A stretch of 64,000 bases of DNA from Golubevia sp. BC0850 (lineage: Eukaryota > Basidiomycota > Exobasidiomycetes > Golubeviales > Golubeviaceae). Made by a program: the position numbers and the translations under genes. Below are positions 18,877 through 32,400 of the stretch, in pieces; positions within the stretch are counted from its first letter, which is position 1; each line of letters begins with the position of its first letter. The notes under the pieces were generated by a model. It had not been told where the DNA came from. It made no database searches and saw only the letters and a program-made list of their open reading frames with translations. The stretch lies in NCBI GenBank assembly GCA_012976225.1, contig JAAVVG010000013.1:558001-622000 (forward strand). The letters run 5' to 3'.

Positions 18877-21040
18877 TCATAAGACTCGGGCTGAAGAATT
18901 CCTACCACTCATGGTCTTCCTTGGAATTCTCGCTTGTCCATCTAGAACGTCTTTCTCGCCCACCCATAGACTATCACCTCCTGATTGAGCTAGTGTTCCC
19001 AACATAGTGTCTTTTGCTTTTCCAAGGATGAAGCGTTTGGAGGTGAAGATGATTAAGGCGTAGGAAGTTCGGGTAAGCAAAACGTTTGTTCGGTTCAGAA
19101 CTTTGAGAAATCGAATTGTTGACCCTTGTCTTCCGTCCTTGACTAGCGAGACAGCTATGTATTCGGCTTCGTTTGCTTGGAAGCTGTCGGCGGAGAACAC
19201 TTTACTGTGAGAGCGAGGAGTCACGAACAAATAGGGGTAAGAACTAAAGTACCGATGTTAAGCTCCGTTAACGACACTCACTCTTCCCACTTTGGCCCAT
19301 CGTACTTTTCAAAGCATCTTCAATATAGGATCTCTGACCCTTGTAGGTTCTGTGGAGGAGCAGTTTGAGGCATAGATCAATAAAATTGTGGAACGAATTG
19401 CTCTTTCTCTCATCTCTGTGACCGAAACAATGAACTCACGTCATGACCTTTACTTTCGAGTAAACGCTTAGAGATTCTTTGTAGATATATTCAAGGGTTC
19501 CGATCACAGTCTCTCACTCTTTGACGTTCTTGAAACTACCTCCAGCTCTAGATTCCACCCCGCTCTCGACGTCGACAAAGCGAAGAAAGGTGTCCAGCTT
19601 TCCTTGCCAGACCTTGGGCCCAGTCTGCAGTTTTCCATCGTAGACCGTTTTGCTGATGAAAGCTCGCAGCTCCTTTGGAAGACGATAGCTAATGTTGAGA
19701 AACAAAGCTGTCTTCCTCAGTTCTGGAAGATCGAATACACTTTTTGCCTCCGCCGTCACCGATTCAGATCCGAAAGGAGCTAGCTGCTCTGGATCTCCTA
19801 TGGAGGCTACCCTCTCCAAAGTTCCGGATAACTTGTTGGAGAGATGAGCATAGGTGTGGAGGAGGATCTGAGAAGCTTCGTCGACTAAAAGGAGACGAGG
19901 AGGTCGTAGGGCGAGAAGTGAGGTCGATCCTTCGCTCAAAGCAGGGGAAGAAATAGAAGCTAGAGTGCAGAGAATGATAGAGACAACTTTAAAAGCTGAA
20001 GTGACTCGAAAGGCCGGGGTTCTAAGTTCATCAGTGACGATGACCCTGTTCTTGATCCTTTCGTAGAGGTGGTCGTGCCACTCGAACTGTCGACAAGGGG
20101 GAGAGGTTCAGTCGGAGGCACCAGCAACGATACTAGACCTACTCCCACACTACTCACCTTGAAATCAAAAGAAACCACATGCCTGAAGTCTACCCCAAGT
20201 CTCAAGGGGGAGTTTGTGATGTTCCGAACTGCTAGGTTACTCTGGCTGTTGCGTGCGAACGAGACCTTTGTCAGCTTTGACAGCTCTGTATGGTCTGAGA
20301 AGATCTTGTTTTTTGTTGTTGTCAGATCGTCTCACTCACCAGACTGCATAGATCGAACTGTTTCCCATAGACCAGTCTACCCGAGACTTAGCCTATCAGA
20401 TTGGACTTCCCAGTACCTGTTTTGGGAAGGTGCCAGGTGAATTCCATTAGACGGAGTGTCAAGAGTAGAAGACTATCACCGCGGCTCAAGGCTTCACTCA
20501 CCTGGTGGCCCTTGAATCAAGACGATGCGACTTGAATGTGGCGAAAGGATGGCCTCCGTGGCATTCCTTTGACTGGCATTCAGTGTTGCGTCTCTCAAAG
20601 TTCTATAACCAGTGTTCTTGAAAGATGAAATCCAGGTCTTGTTTTTGATAGCTGATCCAGCTGAAGACGGAGAAAGACAGCTCAGAGCTCCTTGGAGCAT
20701 GGAGATAGAGACTAAGACATCCTTTCTGAGTTGGAGATTTCCTCCCGGTAATACTCCCAGAAGTTCCATTTGATCTGCTCTCTCGCTTCCAAGACGGATT
20801 ACCAACATCTTTTCCCCGTAGGACAGGATAAGAGCCTCTGGAAGACCATAGTCTGTAGAATCCCGCTTTGAATTGAGACAAATTGAGCCTCCTACCATAA
20901 TCTGAGGACCTGTATGTAGTTCCATCGAGTAACCAATCCAATTTTCCACCGAATGCAGAAGGAGTTTCCGATTGCAGTTCGACAGATCTTGTGATTAGGA
21001 TATCTGGCACAATTTGAAAGCTCGTGATGATTCTCTCCAT
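18877..21040 (-). CDS. Superfamily 1 RNA/DNA helicase (UPF1/SEN1-like), frame uncertain
   Basis: SF1 motifs appear in order on the minus strand: LNASQRNAT (Q motif), LIQGPPG joined across an intron (GTGAGT near 20500) to GTGKS (Walker A), LLLVDEASQI (DEAx box), IGDPEQLAPFGSE (motif III), LFLNISYRLP (motif IV), TYKGQRSYIEDAL, then SADSFQANEAEYIAVSLV (motif V) and LNRTNVLLTRTSYALIIF (motif VI). The last exon is 18877-19199. Family members unwind RNA or DNA with ATP; the role here is unknown. Oddities: the likely start (21040, MERIITSFQ) lies in a different frame from the next block (SICLNSKRDSTDYG) with no convincing intron between, and after GTGKSNLIG the frame meets a TAA before the next clear block. 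The gene may be damaged, or the exons mis-traced. Its promoter side faces NAN1. Confidence 0.6.
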
Positions 21041-21582
21041 GATGAAGGATAAGAAGAGAGAGGGGAGGAAAAGAGCTGGAGAGAACCAAAGTTTGAAGCT
21101 GAGGGTGGTTGGCGTAAAAAAGGGGGGTAAGGACAAATTCTTCGAGGCTCCCCTACTCTCCACCGCCCCTATTTGTACGGCGACTTTTTCCCTTTGAGAG
21201 ATCCTCACTTTTGAATAGTGACCTGGAGATGAGATTGTTGGTGAGAACTGCGTCATGGGTTGGACTGCGTCATGGGTTGGACCCTTCCTTCTCCAACACC
21301 CAGTTTCCTCATCCTCAACTCCTCTTCGCCGCATGTCATTGTATTGACTTGAGATGTCGAAAGAGTTATTCAAACTACCATACAGCAAGCTCTGAAGGAA
21401 TCCTTGATCTTATGAGAGGTGCGCTGCGTAATCGAAATTTGTTCAGATCAGCAAGAAAAAAAGTTCGAGGCTGTGGCCAGAAAAGTTGAACTTTCAAAGT
21501 GACCATTCAACATCGAAGGACGCTCATTTGGACCTTCTATTCTTCAAAGGAATCTCTCTTGATCTCGAAGCTGACTTGAAGG
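21041..21582. promoter_or_regulatory. Divergent spacer between the helicase and NAN1
   Basis: 542 bp between divergent starts. It contains a perfect 17-bp tandem duplication (actgcgtcatgggttgg) at 21247-21263 and 21264-21280. No other site is claimed. Confidence 0.5.
21247..21280. repeat. Perfect 17-bp tandem duplication
   Basis: Two adjacent identical copies of actgcgtcatgggttgg in the helicase/NAN1 spacer. Confidence 0.95.
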
Positions 21583-24500
21583 ATGAGCAACGTCAGCAAG
21601 AAAGCAGGAGCAAGACTCTCTTCTTCCTCTCAACCTTCCACTCCATCAAACCTAAATCAATCTCAGTCAAGGTCCACTTCAACCAACAAGAAAGCTACAA
21701 ACCAGCCAGTTCCAACTCCCAATTCTAACTCAGGCTCGCCTCAGAAGAAGGGAAAGCCTTCCAAAGTAGCTCAAGGCAAGCAACCTCAAGTAGCAGCACC
21801 AGTTTCTTCTCAGGCTCCTCCTTCTGCCCAGAGGACTCCAGCTTCCAAGAAGAGCGATGCGAAGAAATCAGAGGATAAGAAAGTGAAAGGGAAAGGAGTA
21901 GATGGGAAACCAAAGGAAAAGGAGGACGGAGTCCCTCTTCATTGGACTGCTGTGGTGGATGGAGAGGTTGGGAACATTGCACCTCTCTTCACTAGAGATT
22001 CAGAGTGAGTCCGCCAGATGGGTATGACTTTGAGATCGAATCGAACATGGTTTCAAGAAGGGTAGTTGGAAAGCTGAATACATCTTGCGTTTGTAGAGAG
22101 AGAGCAGCTCTCTTCTGTGGCTCAAGTTCAGAATATTCCTATTCTTCATGTATTTTGGACAAGACTTCTGCCGGGCAGCCCCCAGGGCTGGCTCATTGTC
22201 TTTCTTAACTATCTGAAAGAGACCGGAAAAAGAAGTCCGGTGTTGTTGCATCCCGACTCCTGTCTTTCAGGCCAAGAGGAGCTCTGCCTGACCAACAACT
22301 TCTTTTCCTCCTCCTCCTATCGCAGCTACTACTTTCAAGCTACCTCCTCATCTGTTCGAGTTCATTCTCGAGCTACCGGGAAAGTCGTTTCAACCCTCTC
22401 TGTAGGAGCAGACGCCCACACAGCTCCAATCACAGGTCTGGTCTTCAATCCCTCGAACACGCTTCAATTAGTAACAGCTTCTCTAGACGGAACTCTCAAA
22501 GTGTGGGACTATTTGGATGGAGCTATACTGGCTTCGATCTGGGTCGGTCTACCAATTACCAACTTAGCTGCCAGTCGTATCAGCCAGGGTTCTTCTCCAT
22601 CAGTCTTCGTAGCCACTACAAAACCTCAATCTTCATCTTCTGGAACTGGAAAAGCTATCGACGCTTTCAACTATCATGGGCGAACCAACTCAATCGTTCA
22701 AGCAGTATCCTTAGCTACTCAGAAAGGAGCCAATTCTTCGGTTGCACTTCCAGATTCGGATTCTGATGCTGATTCTCAGCCTTCAGTCCCTACCAAGAAG
22801 CCAAAGACTATCGCTAGGGTCGGAAAGATGAAGGAGTGCAATGGTTTGGTTACCTCTGCAGATGGGAAATGGTTGGTAGCCATTGGAAACAAGAAGGTTC
22901 ATGTCGTGAACCTCCAAACTCTCTCATCAGAAGCGAACTCTGGATTCATCAAGATCTCTTCAGAGGAACCCTTAACTACTTTGGCTTTCCATCCTCACGA
23001 ACCCATCTTCGCAACTGGAGATGCAATTGGAAAGATCAGAATCTGGAACTTCCTCAACGACGAATCTTTCTTCCGATCCTTAGCTCAAGCCGATGCGAGT
23101 GGAGTGGACAGGCAAGCTCCCTCCTCCGTCCTCCATTGGCATGCCCACGCTGTCTCTTCCCTGGCCTTCTCTCCGAATGGTGCTTCTTTAGCTTCTGGTG
23201 GAGAGGAAGCAGTGTTGGTCCTATGGAATCTCAATCAGAACAATTCGAAGGAATTTATTCCTAGGTTGGGAGCTCCGATTGCTAGCATCTCGGTCGCTGG
23301 TGCCACTATCAATCCAGCCAACGGAAAAGAGTCCGGAGAGATCGAATACGTAGCTGCTTTGAAAGATGGAAGCGTCACCTTCGTTGGAAGTGGAAATCTG
23401 CGAGTCAGTAGGACTTTCGCTAGGGTCAAGATCGGTAAGTCATCGTGCTCTTTGTCGTTTTCCTTATGCCTGTCATTCCCTCAATCTGTCTTCTTCTCCA
23501 TCGCTCTCCGCACCTACTCTTCAGATGCATCAATCAAGCCAAGCTCTTCCTCCGCTCTAGCCAGTCTTCCTCTTCCACTCGCCATCCAGCCTGTCACCGG
23601 TCATCTCGTTCTTCCTTCAGGTCACCCTTCAACGGTTCAATTCTTCTCCGTATCCTCTGATTCTCACGTCCAAGATCTAGAGGTCGCTGCTTCGAACAGA
23701 GTCTCCAGACCTGAAGACACTCCACTCGAACCAACCCGAGTCGAACAAGTCGTCTTCTCAACTGACGCTAAATGGATGGCAACTCTCGAGAGCAGGCAAG
23801 CAGGAGCTGGGCTCTCGAGTGACTCAGCTCTCAAGTTCTGGAGGTGGAACAACAAGGAGGGAAAGTACATCATGAACTCTAGAGTCGACAAACCTCACTC
23901 TAAAGGGAAAGTCCTCTCGATGAGCTTCTCTCCTTCGCCTGCTCTTTCTTCAATGGAGGACGACTTGGACAATGGAAAAGATCCTCTATTCGTCACTACC
24001 GGAACTGACCTCAACACCAAGACTTGGCAGACTTCAATCTCGACTCTCAAAGGTGGCCGAACTGAGAAGTACTGGTCCGCTAGATCTATCTTCAAGTACA
24101 AGACCTCCCTTCCAGTCGATGCTGCCTGGTCTACCGACAAGAATGGATCTTTACTCGCTGTGACTCATGGAGATGTAGTCACTCTTTGGGAATCTAGCTC
24201 AAACTCAATGATGAAAGTCTTGAGTTGTCCCGAAATGGAAAGAGTCAAGTCCGTCAAGTTCGTCGGAAAAGGTGGAAGATATTTAGCTCTTTTGACTCTC
24301 CATCATGTGGTAGTCTGGGATCTGGTCATGGGAGATGTGACTGGAACTTTGAGGTTGGAACACAAGGTCAACGAGTTGGTGGCCGATGAGGAAGAAGGGA
24401 ATCACTTGCTGATTAGCCAAGTCAATCAAAAGAAATCTAAGGTTCAAGTCTTCGATCCTTCTAGACCTTCCAATGCTGGAGTATTGGTTCCAGTCAGCAA

Positions 24501-25425
24501 GTACTCCGCTCCTCTCTCATTCAAGAACGTCCTTTCTTTCGGTTCTTCTTTCGTTCGACCCTCATCCTCTTCTTCAGCTTCAACCTCAAGATCGAGAGTC
24601 TCTTCAAACGTCCCTTCGTTATTGGTCTCCACACCTCAGAGATCCATCGTCTTAGTCGGCTCAATGTCTTCTAGCTTGTCAGCTTCAATCGGCTCAACAA
24701 CTCAATCTTTACGAAACGTCGATCTCTCTCAAAAGACTTTCTTCGATGAGCTGTTCGGTCTAAGTAATTCTGAAGACACTCAAGTAATGGAGGAATTAGA
24801 AAAGAGACAGCGAGAAGAGAGAGAAAAGAGCAGAACTATGTTCAATTTCGCTGGAGGCGACAACAGAATGAAAGACGTTTACAAACTTTTCGACGCTCCT
24901 TCTCATCTCTTGCCTCCTGTCACCTCTCTTTCGAGGAGTCTTTTCAAAGCTATCTTATCGCCTGCCAAGACCAACAACGAAGGGGTTAGCCAAGTCGATC
25001 AAGACATCGAAGACGACGAGGATGAGGTAGAAGATGATCGAATGGATGTGGATCAGGATGAAGCAGAAGAGAAGGAGATCGATGGAGGAGCTGAAGACGA
25101 GTTGAGAATCCAAGAACTTCAAACTCAAGACATGTCTTACTTGACTGATCTATTCAGGCAGACACTGACTACGAGCCCATCGGCAAGCCTTCCAAGTGAG
25201 TGTACACCCATCGCCTCGTGCCTGAGAACTGGCCTTATCTTACCTTTTCACCTTTGTGATGCTCCTCCAGCTTCTACACCGAAACCCAAAGCCAAAACAA
25301 ACGGGATCTCGACGCCAGCCTCTCAAGACCTAGCTAGCGCCAAAAAGAAACAGAAGTCAGCCAACTCTTCCGCGGTTGGAACTCCAACCGTCAAAGGCAG
25401 CGGCAAGAAGCCTCGCAAGTCTTAG
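21583..25425 (+). CDS. NAN1: U3 snoRNP t-UTP subunit Nan1/Utp17 (WDR75)
   Basis: WD40 protein of the t-UTP subcomplex that starts small-subunit processome assembly on pre-rRNA in the nucleolus. Exons 21583-22004, 22326-23434, 23525-25195 and 25271-25425 give 1118 residues. A lysine/serine-rich head (about 1-120) precedes two beta-propellers: TASLDGTLKVWDYLDG, FHPHEPIFATGDAIGKIRIW, LHWHAHAVSSLAFSPNG and SLASGGEEAVLVLWNL are clear WD repeats, the last two being typical of WDR75. The tail has LFDAPSHLLPPVTSLSRSLF, the conserved C-terminal signature, then an acidic stretch and a basic end KKPRKS. Intron 1 is 321 nt, longer than usual here; it was set by the phase-compatible CAG before YYFQATSSSVRVHS. 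Larger than yeast Nan1 (about 900 residues) through low-complexity ends. Confidence 0.92.
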
Positions 25426-26039
25426 TTTGTAATTTATTTGGGAGGTTTAGGATCTGATGAGAGATGAGCTTGCGGCACAAACTCTAGGTCGTACACATCA
25501 TCTAATTTCATTCTCCTTTTCTGAATTCTGCTGAATGCCAAAGTCTTTAATCGCAATCCATGCATCAATTTTTATCTTTATTCATTTATTGCTTCTTGTG
25601 ACTGTTTGTGTGCTCACTTGACATGTCTGAAGGGGTGGGAGAGACTTCGTCGGACAGTCGTTCAGAACGGCAATTCCTCTATACTTCACTGTGTACTTCA
25701 CTCGAACCATTTTTGAATTCAGCAAAAGATAAGAAGTCAGCAACGGCAAAGGAGTGCGAAAAAGAAGGAGTGGTACAGACGAGACGAGGTGGCAAATCCT
25801 CTATCTACTTGCCGAACAGAAGGTGCCGAAGTCTAAAATCTAAAAGAGGTGACGGATGGAATGGCACCCACAAGGTTGGCCCTTATCTTCTTTCCGCTAT
25901 TGTTCCTGGCAAAAGAAGTCCATTTGAGCCGAAAGAAGCCGCGAGAGTGTGTGTTTTAAGTTGGAGGTCGAACGACCTTTTCTTCTCTCCTCCCTCCCTT
26001 TCTTTTTCTCTTTCCATTCCTCTCGTACCGCAACCAAAA
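25426..26039. other. Promoter-side spacer of the amino acid transporter
   Basis: 614 bp. An open frame from 25608 runs in phase into the transporter's first exon, but its composition (Ser/Arg/Lys-rich) is unlike a transporter N-terminus, so it is probably leader. The last 70 bp are TC-rich, as in many fungal core promoters. Confidence 0.4.
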
Positions 26040-28898
26040 ATGAGTAGCCTAGCTGGCCTTTCTTTGGAGGTTAGTTGAATCATTCTTTCACCTTCCCTGA
26101 TTTCGATCCTTCCTCTCTCACTTCACGCTAACTCATCTCACTTTCATCTCCAGGATCCTGGTCAACTCCCACCTTTCAAGCACGAAAGTGGCCAACAACA
26201 GGTAGCTGACATCGCTCCATTCAACTCGTCAGTAGCAAGGTCGAAAATCAGTCTTTCAGAGTATCATTATTACGCAAAACTTCAAAGGGAATACGAGAAA
26301 GGGTCGATTTCGCTTCACTCGGAAGCAAACGAACAAATCAAGGAAACTTCTTACAATTCCGACGAGACTTCTTCTCACAATGAAAAGGGGATGATTGACA
26401 CTCAAAACCAGAGCAACATCGCAACTGTCAATGACGACCTTCAGTACAGGTCTTTGACGTCAGATGAGAGAGAAAGGTTGAATGCTAGAAGAGCACTGAG
26501 ACTTGCTACAGCTGCCGGCGTTTTCTTTCTCATCACTACTGATAGTTGGTATCTTTGAGGAAAGGAGAGAGTGGCTGGACTGGTGCGCTGAGCCAAGCTG
26601 ACTATTTGCCTAATTCAACAATTCAATTCTCTCCCCTGCCGCTCCCTTCATTCAGTCCTCGGTCCCAACGGTGCGCCATATGCTATGTCTCAAGTTGGAT
26701 ATGCCACCGGAAACATTCTTTATTTCGTCTTTGGATGCGCAGCAGGGTGAGCATCGAAGATTCCAGCACGAGTGTCGCCCTTTGAACACTGAATCGCTTT
26801 TGCTTCCTTCCTTTCGCCACCCGCTTACCCCCTTCCTCCCTCCCTCCTTCAGATACACAGGTCTAGTGCTTTGGCGACTCTTTCTTGCTCTTGACTCTTC
26901 CAGATACCCTGTGAAAACCTACTCGGACTTGGCTGAGAGAATCTTTGGAAGGTGGGCAAGACATCTCGTGACAGTCCTTCAATCCATTCAATTGATTGTC
27001 AACGTTGGCGTAATTTGTCTTTCGAATGCTCAGAGTTTGGATCAGATGGATCGACAGGGCTTCTGCTTCGTGGCCAACATTGTCATCTGGGCAGTCATCG
27101 GAATCCTCATTGGGCAAATTCGTACTTTGAAGAATTATGGGTGGATAGCGAACCTGGCCGTCTGGATGAATGTTGCCATCATGATCATCTCCGTACCGGG
27201 TGAGTTCAGATTTACAGAGACAAAGTCAAGAGCATCTTTGAGCCTCACGGTTTCCTAGTTTTGGAACGGGGGTGATCAAGGCTGACGCCCTGACGATTTC
27301 CCACCCCTTTTTGACTCCTTAAACCCCCAGCTTTCGTTCACTTTGGGCCGAACTATGAGGCCGCAGCCTCAGCTTTTGGTTACAAAGCTCCATATGCCCC
27401 TGTCGAGACTGCCGCTTTCGTTTCCCAGCCTATCACAGCCAAAGTCAATGGAATCATGGTAAGTCGACAGTTCTTGATGAAGAAGTCTCGAGCGGAGAGG
27501 GAGACAAGCTAAGGAAAGAAGCTTGCAAGCAAAGGAGAGTGCTGCAGTAATAAGAGTCTCGACTAACCGCACTTTCTTTCCTGTCTTTATCTCGATCAGA
27601 ATCTTGTCTTTGCTTATGGAGGCTCCATGATCTTCCCAGAACTCATGTCGGAGATGCGAAGACCAATGGACTTTTGGAAGGGAATGGCCGTTGCTCAACT
27701 CTTCATCTATGCCGTCTACACAATCTATGCTAGTGTCACTTATAAGTACCAAGGACAGTACACTCAATCTTTGAGCTACTATGGTATTCCAGGAACTGCA
27801 GGAGCTGCTTATGCCTTGCAGACGGTGAGTACTTGATCTGTCTTGTTCTTGAAGTCCTCCGCGTGCTAAACCTCCACTTTTCCCCTTTTCTTGGGTTTCG
27901 AGCTCTCTAGACTTGCAATGCTTTAGGGGTTGCTACTGGAGTTGCAGCTGCAGGTCTTTACGGAAAGTGCGTATGGAAGTGAGACGAAGTTCTCTCTGCC
28001 TGGAGTTGTTGACGATCTTTCCTCTTTCCTCTTGTTGAATCGACTCACTCTCCCCCGAACTTCGTAGCATCGGAATCAAGGTTGCTTATATCAACATAGT
28101 TGAGGACTGGTTCGGTGGTCCGCCTTTGCTTTCCAAGAAAGGACGCTACGTATGGACTTTGATGACTGTACTTTATTGGGCTTTGGCTTTCGTTGTTGGG
28201 TTAGTCTCATCTTCCGTTCCCAGCAGTGATATGATCAGGCCAAAGACCTGAAAGACTTGCTGAACCTTTCTCGGCTTCAACCGTCTTTCTCAACAGTGCG
28301 GCCATTCCACAAGTTCAAACTCTTTCAGGTCTCATCGCGGCTGTCTGTATCCAACAGTTCACCTACTCGTTCCCTCCACTGCTTTGGTTGGGCCACGCAA
28401 TGCTTACAGATGCCTCTGAAGGTGAAGCAGGGTTTGAGCCAGGCAAAGGAGTCGTTCAGCAGGATACTTGGAAGGACGCGAGTCGTTGGAAAAGAGTGAG
28501 TGTGGATCTATTCTCTCTGCTAGAGGCTCTCTCTCGCTGCTGATTTAACCTCGTCCCTCCTGAAATCCTCGTTGGCTTAAACTGAATCTCCAGGCAATCT
28601 TCTCCGGAACTCTTCACTTCAAATTCCGCGGCAACAGCCGCTCGATCCCGAAAGTTTGGGCCAAGCTCTTCAACTTGATTCTTTGTCTAGCTGGATTCAC
28701 TCTGGCTGGCCTAGGGATGTGTGAGTATCCAGGTAGGATTGATGTTCCAATCGATTCTTGTTCAAAGCTGACGACGGTCCCCTTCGTTTCCTGCTTTTCA
28801 TCTCTCCTCCAACTTCAGATGGAAGTGGAGAATCTGTCAAAGAAACTTTCGCTTCAAGTGTTGGAACCTCTTTCGGATGCAAGAGTCCAACCAGTTAG
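26040..28898 (+). CDS. Amino acid transporter, AAAP family
   Basis: Multi-pass membrane permease of the amino acid/auxin permease family, probably importing neutral or aromatic amino acids with protons. Eleven exons: 26040-26069, 26154-26544, 26656-26746, 26853-27199, 27331-27458, 27600-27824, 27911-27966, 28068-28199, 28297-28495, 28594-28720, 28819-28898; all phases agree, 601 residues. A hydrophilic N-terminus of about 130 residues precedes TM1 (ALRLATAAGVFFLITTDILG, then the GPxxxPYAxSQ loop). TM segments follow through IQLIVNVGVICLSNAQSLDQ, NIVIWAVIGILIGQI, AVWMNVAIMIISVPA, NLVFAYGGSMIFPELMSEMR (the conserved AYGG-FPEL helix) and LIAAVCIQQFTYSFPPLLWL, ending YGSGESVKETFASS with a Ser-rich tail. 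The first exon is only 10 codons. Substrate cannot be read from sequence. Confidence 0.9.
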
Positions 28899-29413
28899 AG
28901 AGCAAAGAATCACCTCAACTGTTTCAAATCGCCAAGAAACTCAAACAGCGTCGTCTTTATGTTTTCTCCTTGTGAGGTTGCTCTCCTCTGAACGCACCTT
29001 GCCCCTTGTTTTGCTCTCGTCTCTCTGTTGTATCAATGCTGTCTCCCATTTTCTTCCCATTATCGACCAAAAAGGGCTGAAATTTCATAATACTTATTCA
29101 TGCTCACACCGACAGCTTCAGAGCTCGCCAAAGCGAGCAATCGAGTCCTTACGTTTGCTGTTTGATATTTGAGATGCGTGCGATAATTACATTGTGAAGA
29201 GTTCCATGAAACCCTGTAGATGGGAACCGGATAAATACATACTGAGAGATATACGACAGCTGGAAAACAGTATATAAAAAGAAAAGAAGAACGAAATGAA
29301 GAGAGAGAGAAAAGAAAGGTAGATGGCGACGACCCGTGAGGAAAATCAAGCGACCAGGATCGAGAATCGAAAACGTCGAGGACCTTAAACCAGAACAATT
29401 GCAAAAGATTTTT
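28899..29413. other. Convergent intergenic spacer
   Basis: 515 bp between the transporter and haspin 3' ends. Short open frames on both strands have no motif. Transcript ends for both genes are expected here. Confidence 0.4.
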
Positions 29414-32400
29414 TCAATTCCACCAAATTTTAGATTTAGCCCAATCAAGTACGTCTCTTGCACTCTTCAATCTTGATTCTTCGTCTTGACCATCCTCGAA
29501 GTTGGATTTCTCAACTCTCTCCAATCTGAATTTGATATCCTCACCCATGATCCTTCTAACCGAGATTAAAGATTTATAAGCTTTCTTCTCAAGCTCCATT
29601 TCCAAAACTGAGAGATTTGAATTGGATTTGACAGCAGAAGATTTAGAAGAAGAGATTGGAGAACGTAAACCTTTTGAATGAATCAATTTGTCTGTTAAAT
29701 AATGGAGCCACTGTTTGAAGGACCAGAAGGGGCCATCGGAAAGTCGAAAGAAGAGAAAACATCAGTGAGACGTTTTTCAATCTCGTCTCTTTAATCGACC
29801 TCTTCCTCTCCCATTTCCTTCTTTCAAGTAACTCACCATCACATTAGTCAAAGGCCAAAACCCATCCCAACTCTCCCCGATAAGAGTTCTCATATCTCTG
29901 TAAACCTGGAATTGAGAATCTCCTTCTCCTTCAAAAAGACATTCATCCTCAAAAGGATTGAAAAGAACTTTCTTCCCTAATCGAATTCTAGAAAGACTGA
30001 AATCAATCATTGAGATTTCGATTCCAGAGAGGTTTGAAGAGAGTAAAGCTTTGATTGATAAAGGTTGAAGTTGAGGGTTTACAGATTTAGAGCTTCTGAA
30101 ATTCTCCTTATCTTTGAAACTATCTTCTTCTTCATCACCATCATCAATTGGAATCTTCCAACTATTTTTTAATTTAGAACCTCCGTCTAATTTAGAGTTC
30201 CCAACAGGTTTCTTGATAGGAGAGTTCAAACCCCAAGAATTCTTAAAAGAACTCCCAATTTTCTTCTTAGGAGAAATAAAGATTCTTTTCTCTCTCTCTC
30301 TCTCTTTCTCTTTTTCACCTTCTTTTCCATTCTTCCCAACCTTTCTAACCAAAAGGTTTCCCCAATGTAAATCTCTATGTTCAAATTCCATATTCTCAGC
30401 TTCTGTCAAACTTTGCACGACCTGCCAAAAAACCGCTGCAGCTTCTTTCCAATTTTCGATTTTGATCTCTTCTAAATCAGTTCCACCAAATGGAAGATGT
30501 AAAATCAGATATAGTTGACTTGAAGAGAAAGAAGTGAAAGGTGAAGGATTGAGAGCTAAAGTGGGGTTTCGATTTGCGTAGGAGAGCCAGCTTGGGAGGA
30601 GGAAGGAGGGGTAGGAACCGCGGACTAGATGGGCTCTGTGGGTGGGCGGGGAAAAGAAGAGAGGGGAATTAGAGAATAGGGAGATTCGTAAGATTAAGTA
30701 GCGAGCTAAAGGTAAGATTAGTAAAGGAACCAAAAAAACTCACCCTTTGAAACCTCCAAAACCATTCCCACCAATCTCCAACCCTTTCTCATCATCTCCT
30801 TCAGAACCCAACCCTAAAGTTTCAGCCAAGAGTATCTCTCTAATAACATCTTTGATTTCTGATTCTTCAGGTTTCTCTTCTTCTTCTTCACCTTCATCTA
30901 CCCCTCCTTTCTCTTTCCTAACTTTACTTTCAGGATTAGGATTTAAAATCGGGATGATCTTCAAAACTGATTGTCCAACTTTCCAATCCGATCTTTTCTT
31001 CTTTCTTTCATTTTTCCCCTTTTCATAACGACTCATCATTGTTGAGGTTGGATTTTCATCAATGATCCAAACTTCAGAATAACTAGCTTCACCAATTTTA
31101 ACAATCTCTTTAAAGTTTCCTTTCCCCTGTCCCTGTCCCTTTTCTTCATCATCTTCCAAAGAACTAAGATCTTTCAAAACCTTTTCGAAATCTAAAGGTT
31201 CAGTTTGTTTGGGATGACAAGTTTCAAGTAAATCTTCTAAAGGAGCTAAAGGGGATGATTTCGCAACCCTGGAAATTGTTCTGAGGAGAATTGGGTTTTT
31301 GATCTTTTGAGAAGTAGATCCAGCAATAGGAGGTTTGAGCTTAGTTGAAGAAGAAGAAGAAGTCATACGTCCAGGTTGTTTAAACCCCGAAGAAGAGGGA
31401 CCCTGACTAGTCTTCTTAAAAACAGGTTTAGAAACTAAACATGGAGGAGACGATGAACCTATTAAATCTAATTCGTCTTCAGAATCATCATCTTGTGGTT
31501 GATATTGAGTTTTATTGAGGGAGGTTGAAGAAGGTTGGTTGAAAGTCAAAGATGAAGACTTCCTTGAATTTGATGAAGCTTGATCTTTTCCTTTCAATTC
31601 ATTAGAAGAGTGGGAACTACTCTTAAGGTTTTCATTCTTGCTATTAGATCTAGATAAAGATAAAACATTCTGTTGTTTAACCTTACTTCTAACTTCCATC
31701 TTAGAGTGGGATTTCTCTATCCTAAGTTCTTCCGATTCTTCTTGCTTTGATTCTTCTTCTTCTTCTTTCTGTTTTGAATCCCTTATTTTCGATCTCTTTT
31801 CCTCTTGTTGATTCCTCTCGACCTCTCTTTCGGATGTCCTCTCCCTTCCTCCATCAATCAAGTTCTTCCTCCCCTCCTTTCCCTTCTCCTTCCCTTTCTT
31901 AACAGGACTAGGTCTTCTACCAATTTCATCTTCTCCAGGTTCTCTATATGAAATTTGTTTCTCATTGACTCTTCTTCTTGCAGGTCTGTTTGACTGAGAA
32001 GGAATGGGAGTAGGAGAGGCAGCTCTAGAATTGACAGTAGAATTACTTCTACTTGAAGACAGGACATTCGAATCATATCTAGGATTAGGTCTTGAAACAG
32101 AGGAGGATCTTGAAGAAGAAGAAGAAGAAGAAGGGATTGGATGATTGGGATCGATGTTCTCTTTACCTTTTCTGAATTTGTTGTCTTCTTTCTCTTTGAT
32201 TGAGACTTGCTCTTTCTCAGGATTCTTCTTTCTTTCTACTGTCAAAGTAGAGGGTTGAACTTCTTCTCCTTTCAAACTAAGTCTCTCCAGCCCTTTTTTC
32301 AATTCATCCCTCGTGTCCTTCTCCTTGTTACTCTTACTCGCCGTTCCAACTGCAACTCCAACTCCAAGATTTGAACTTGAACGTTTCAAAGCCAAAGGAG

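Noticed and set aside
25608-26039. In-frame upstream extension of the amino acid transporter
   Set aside because: Would add over 140 residues of unlike composition; the core-promoter-like TC run just before 26040 favours the short start.
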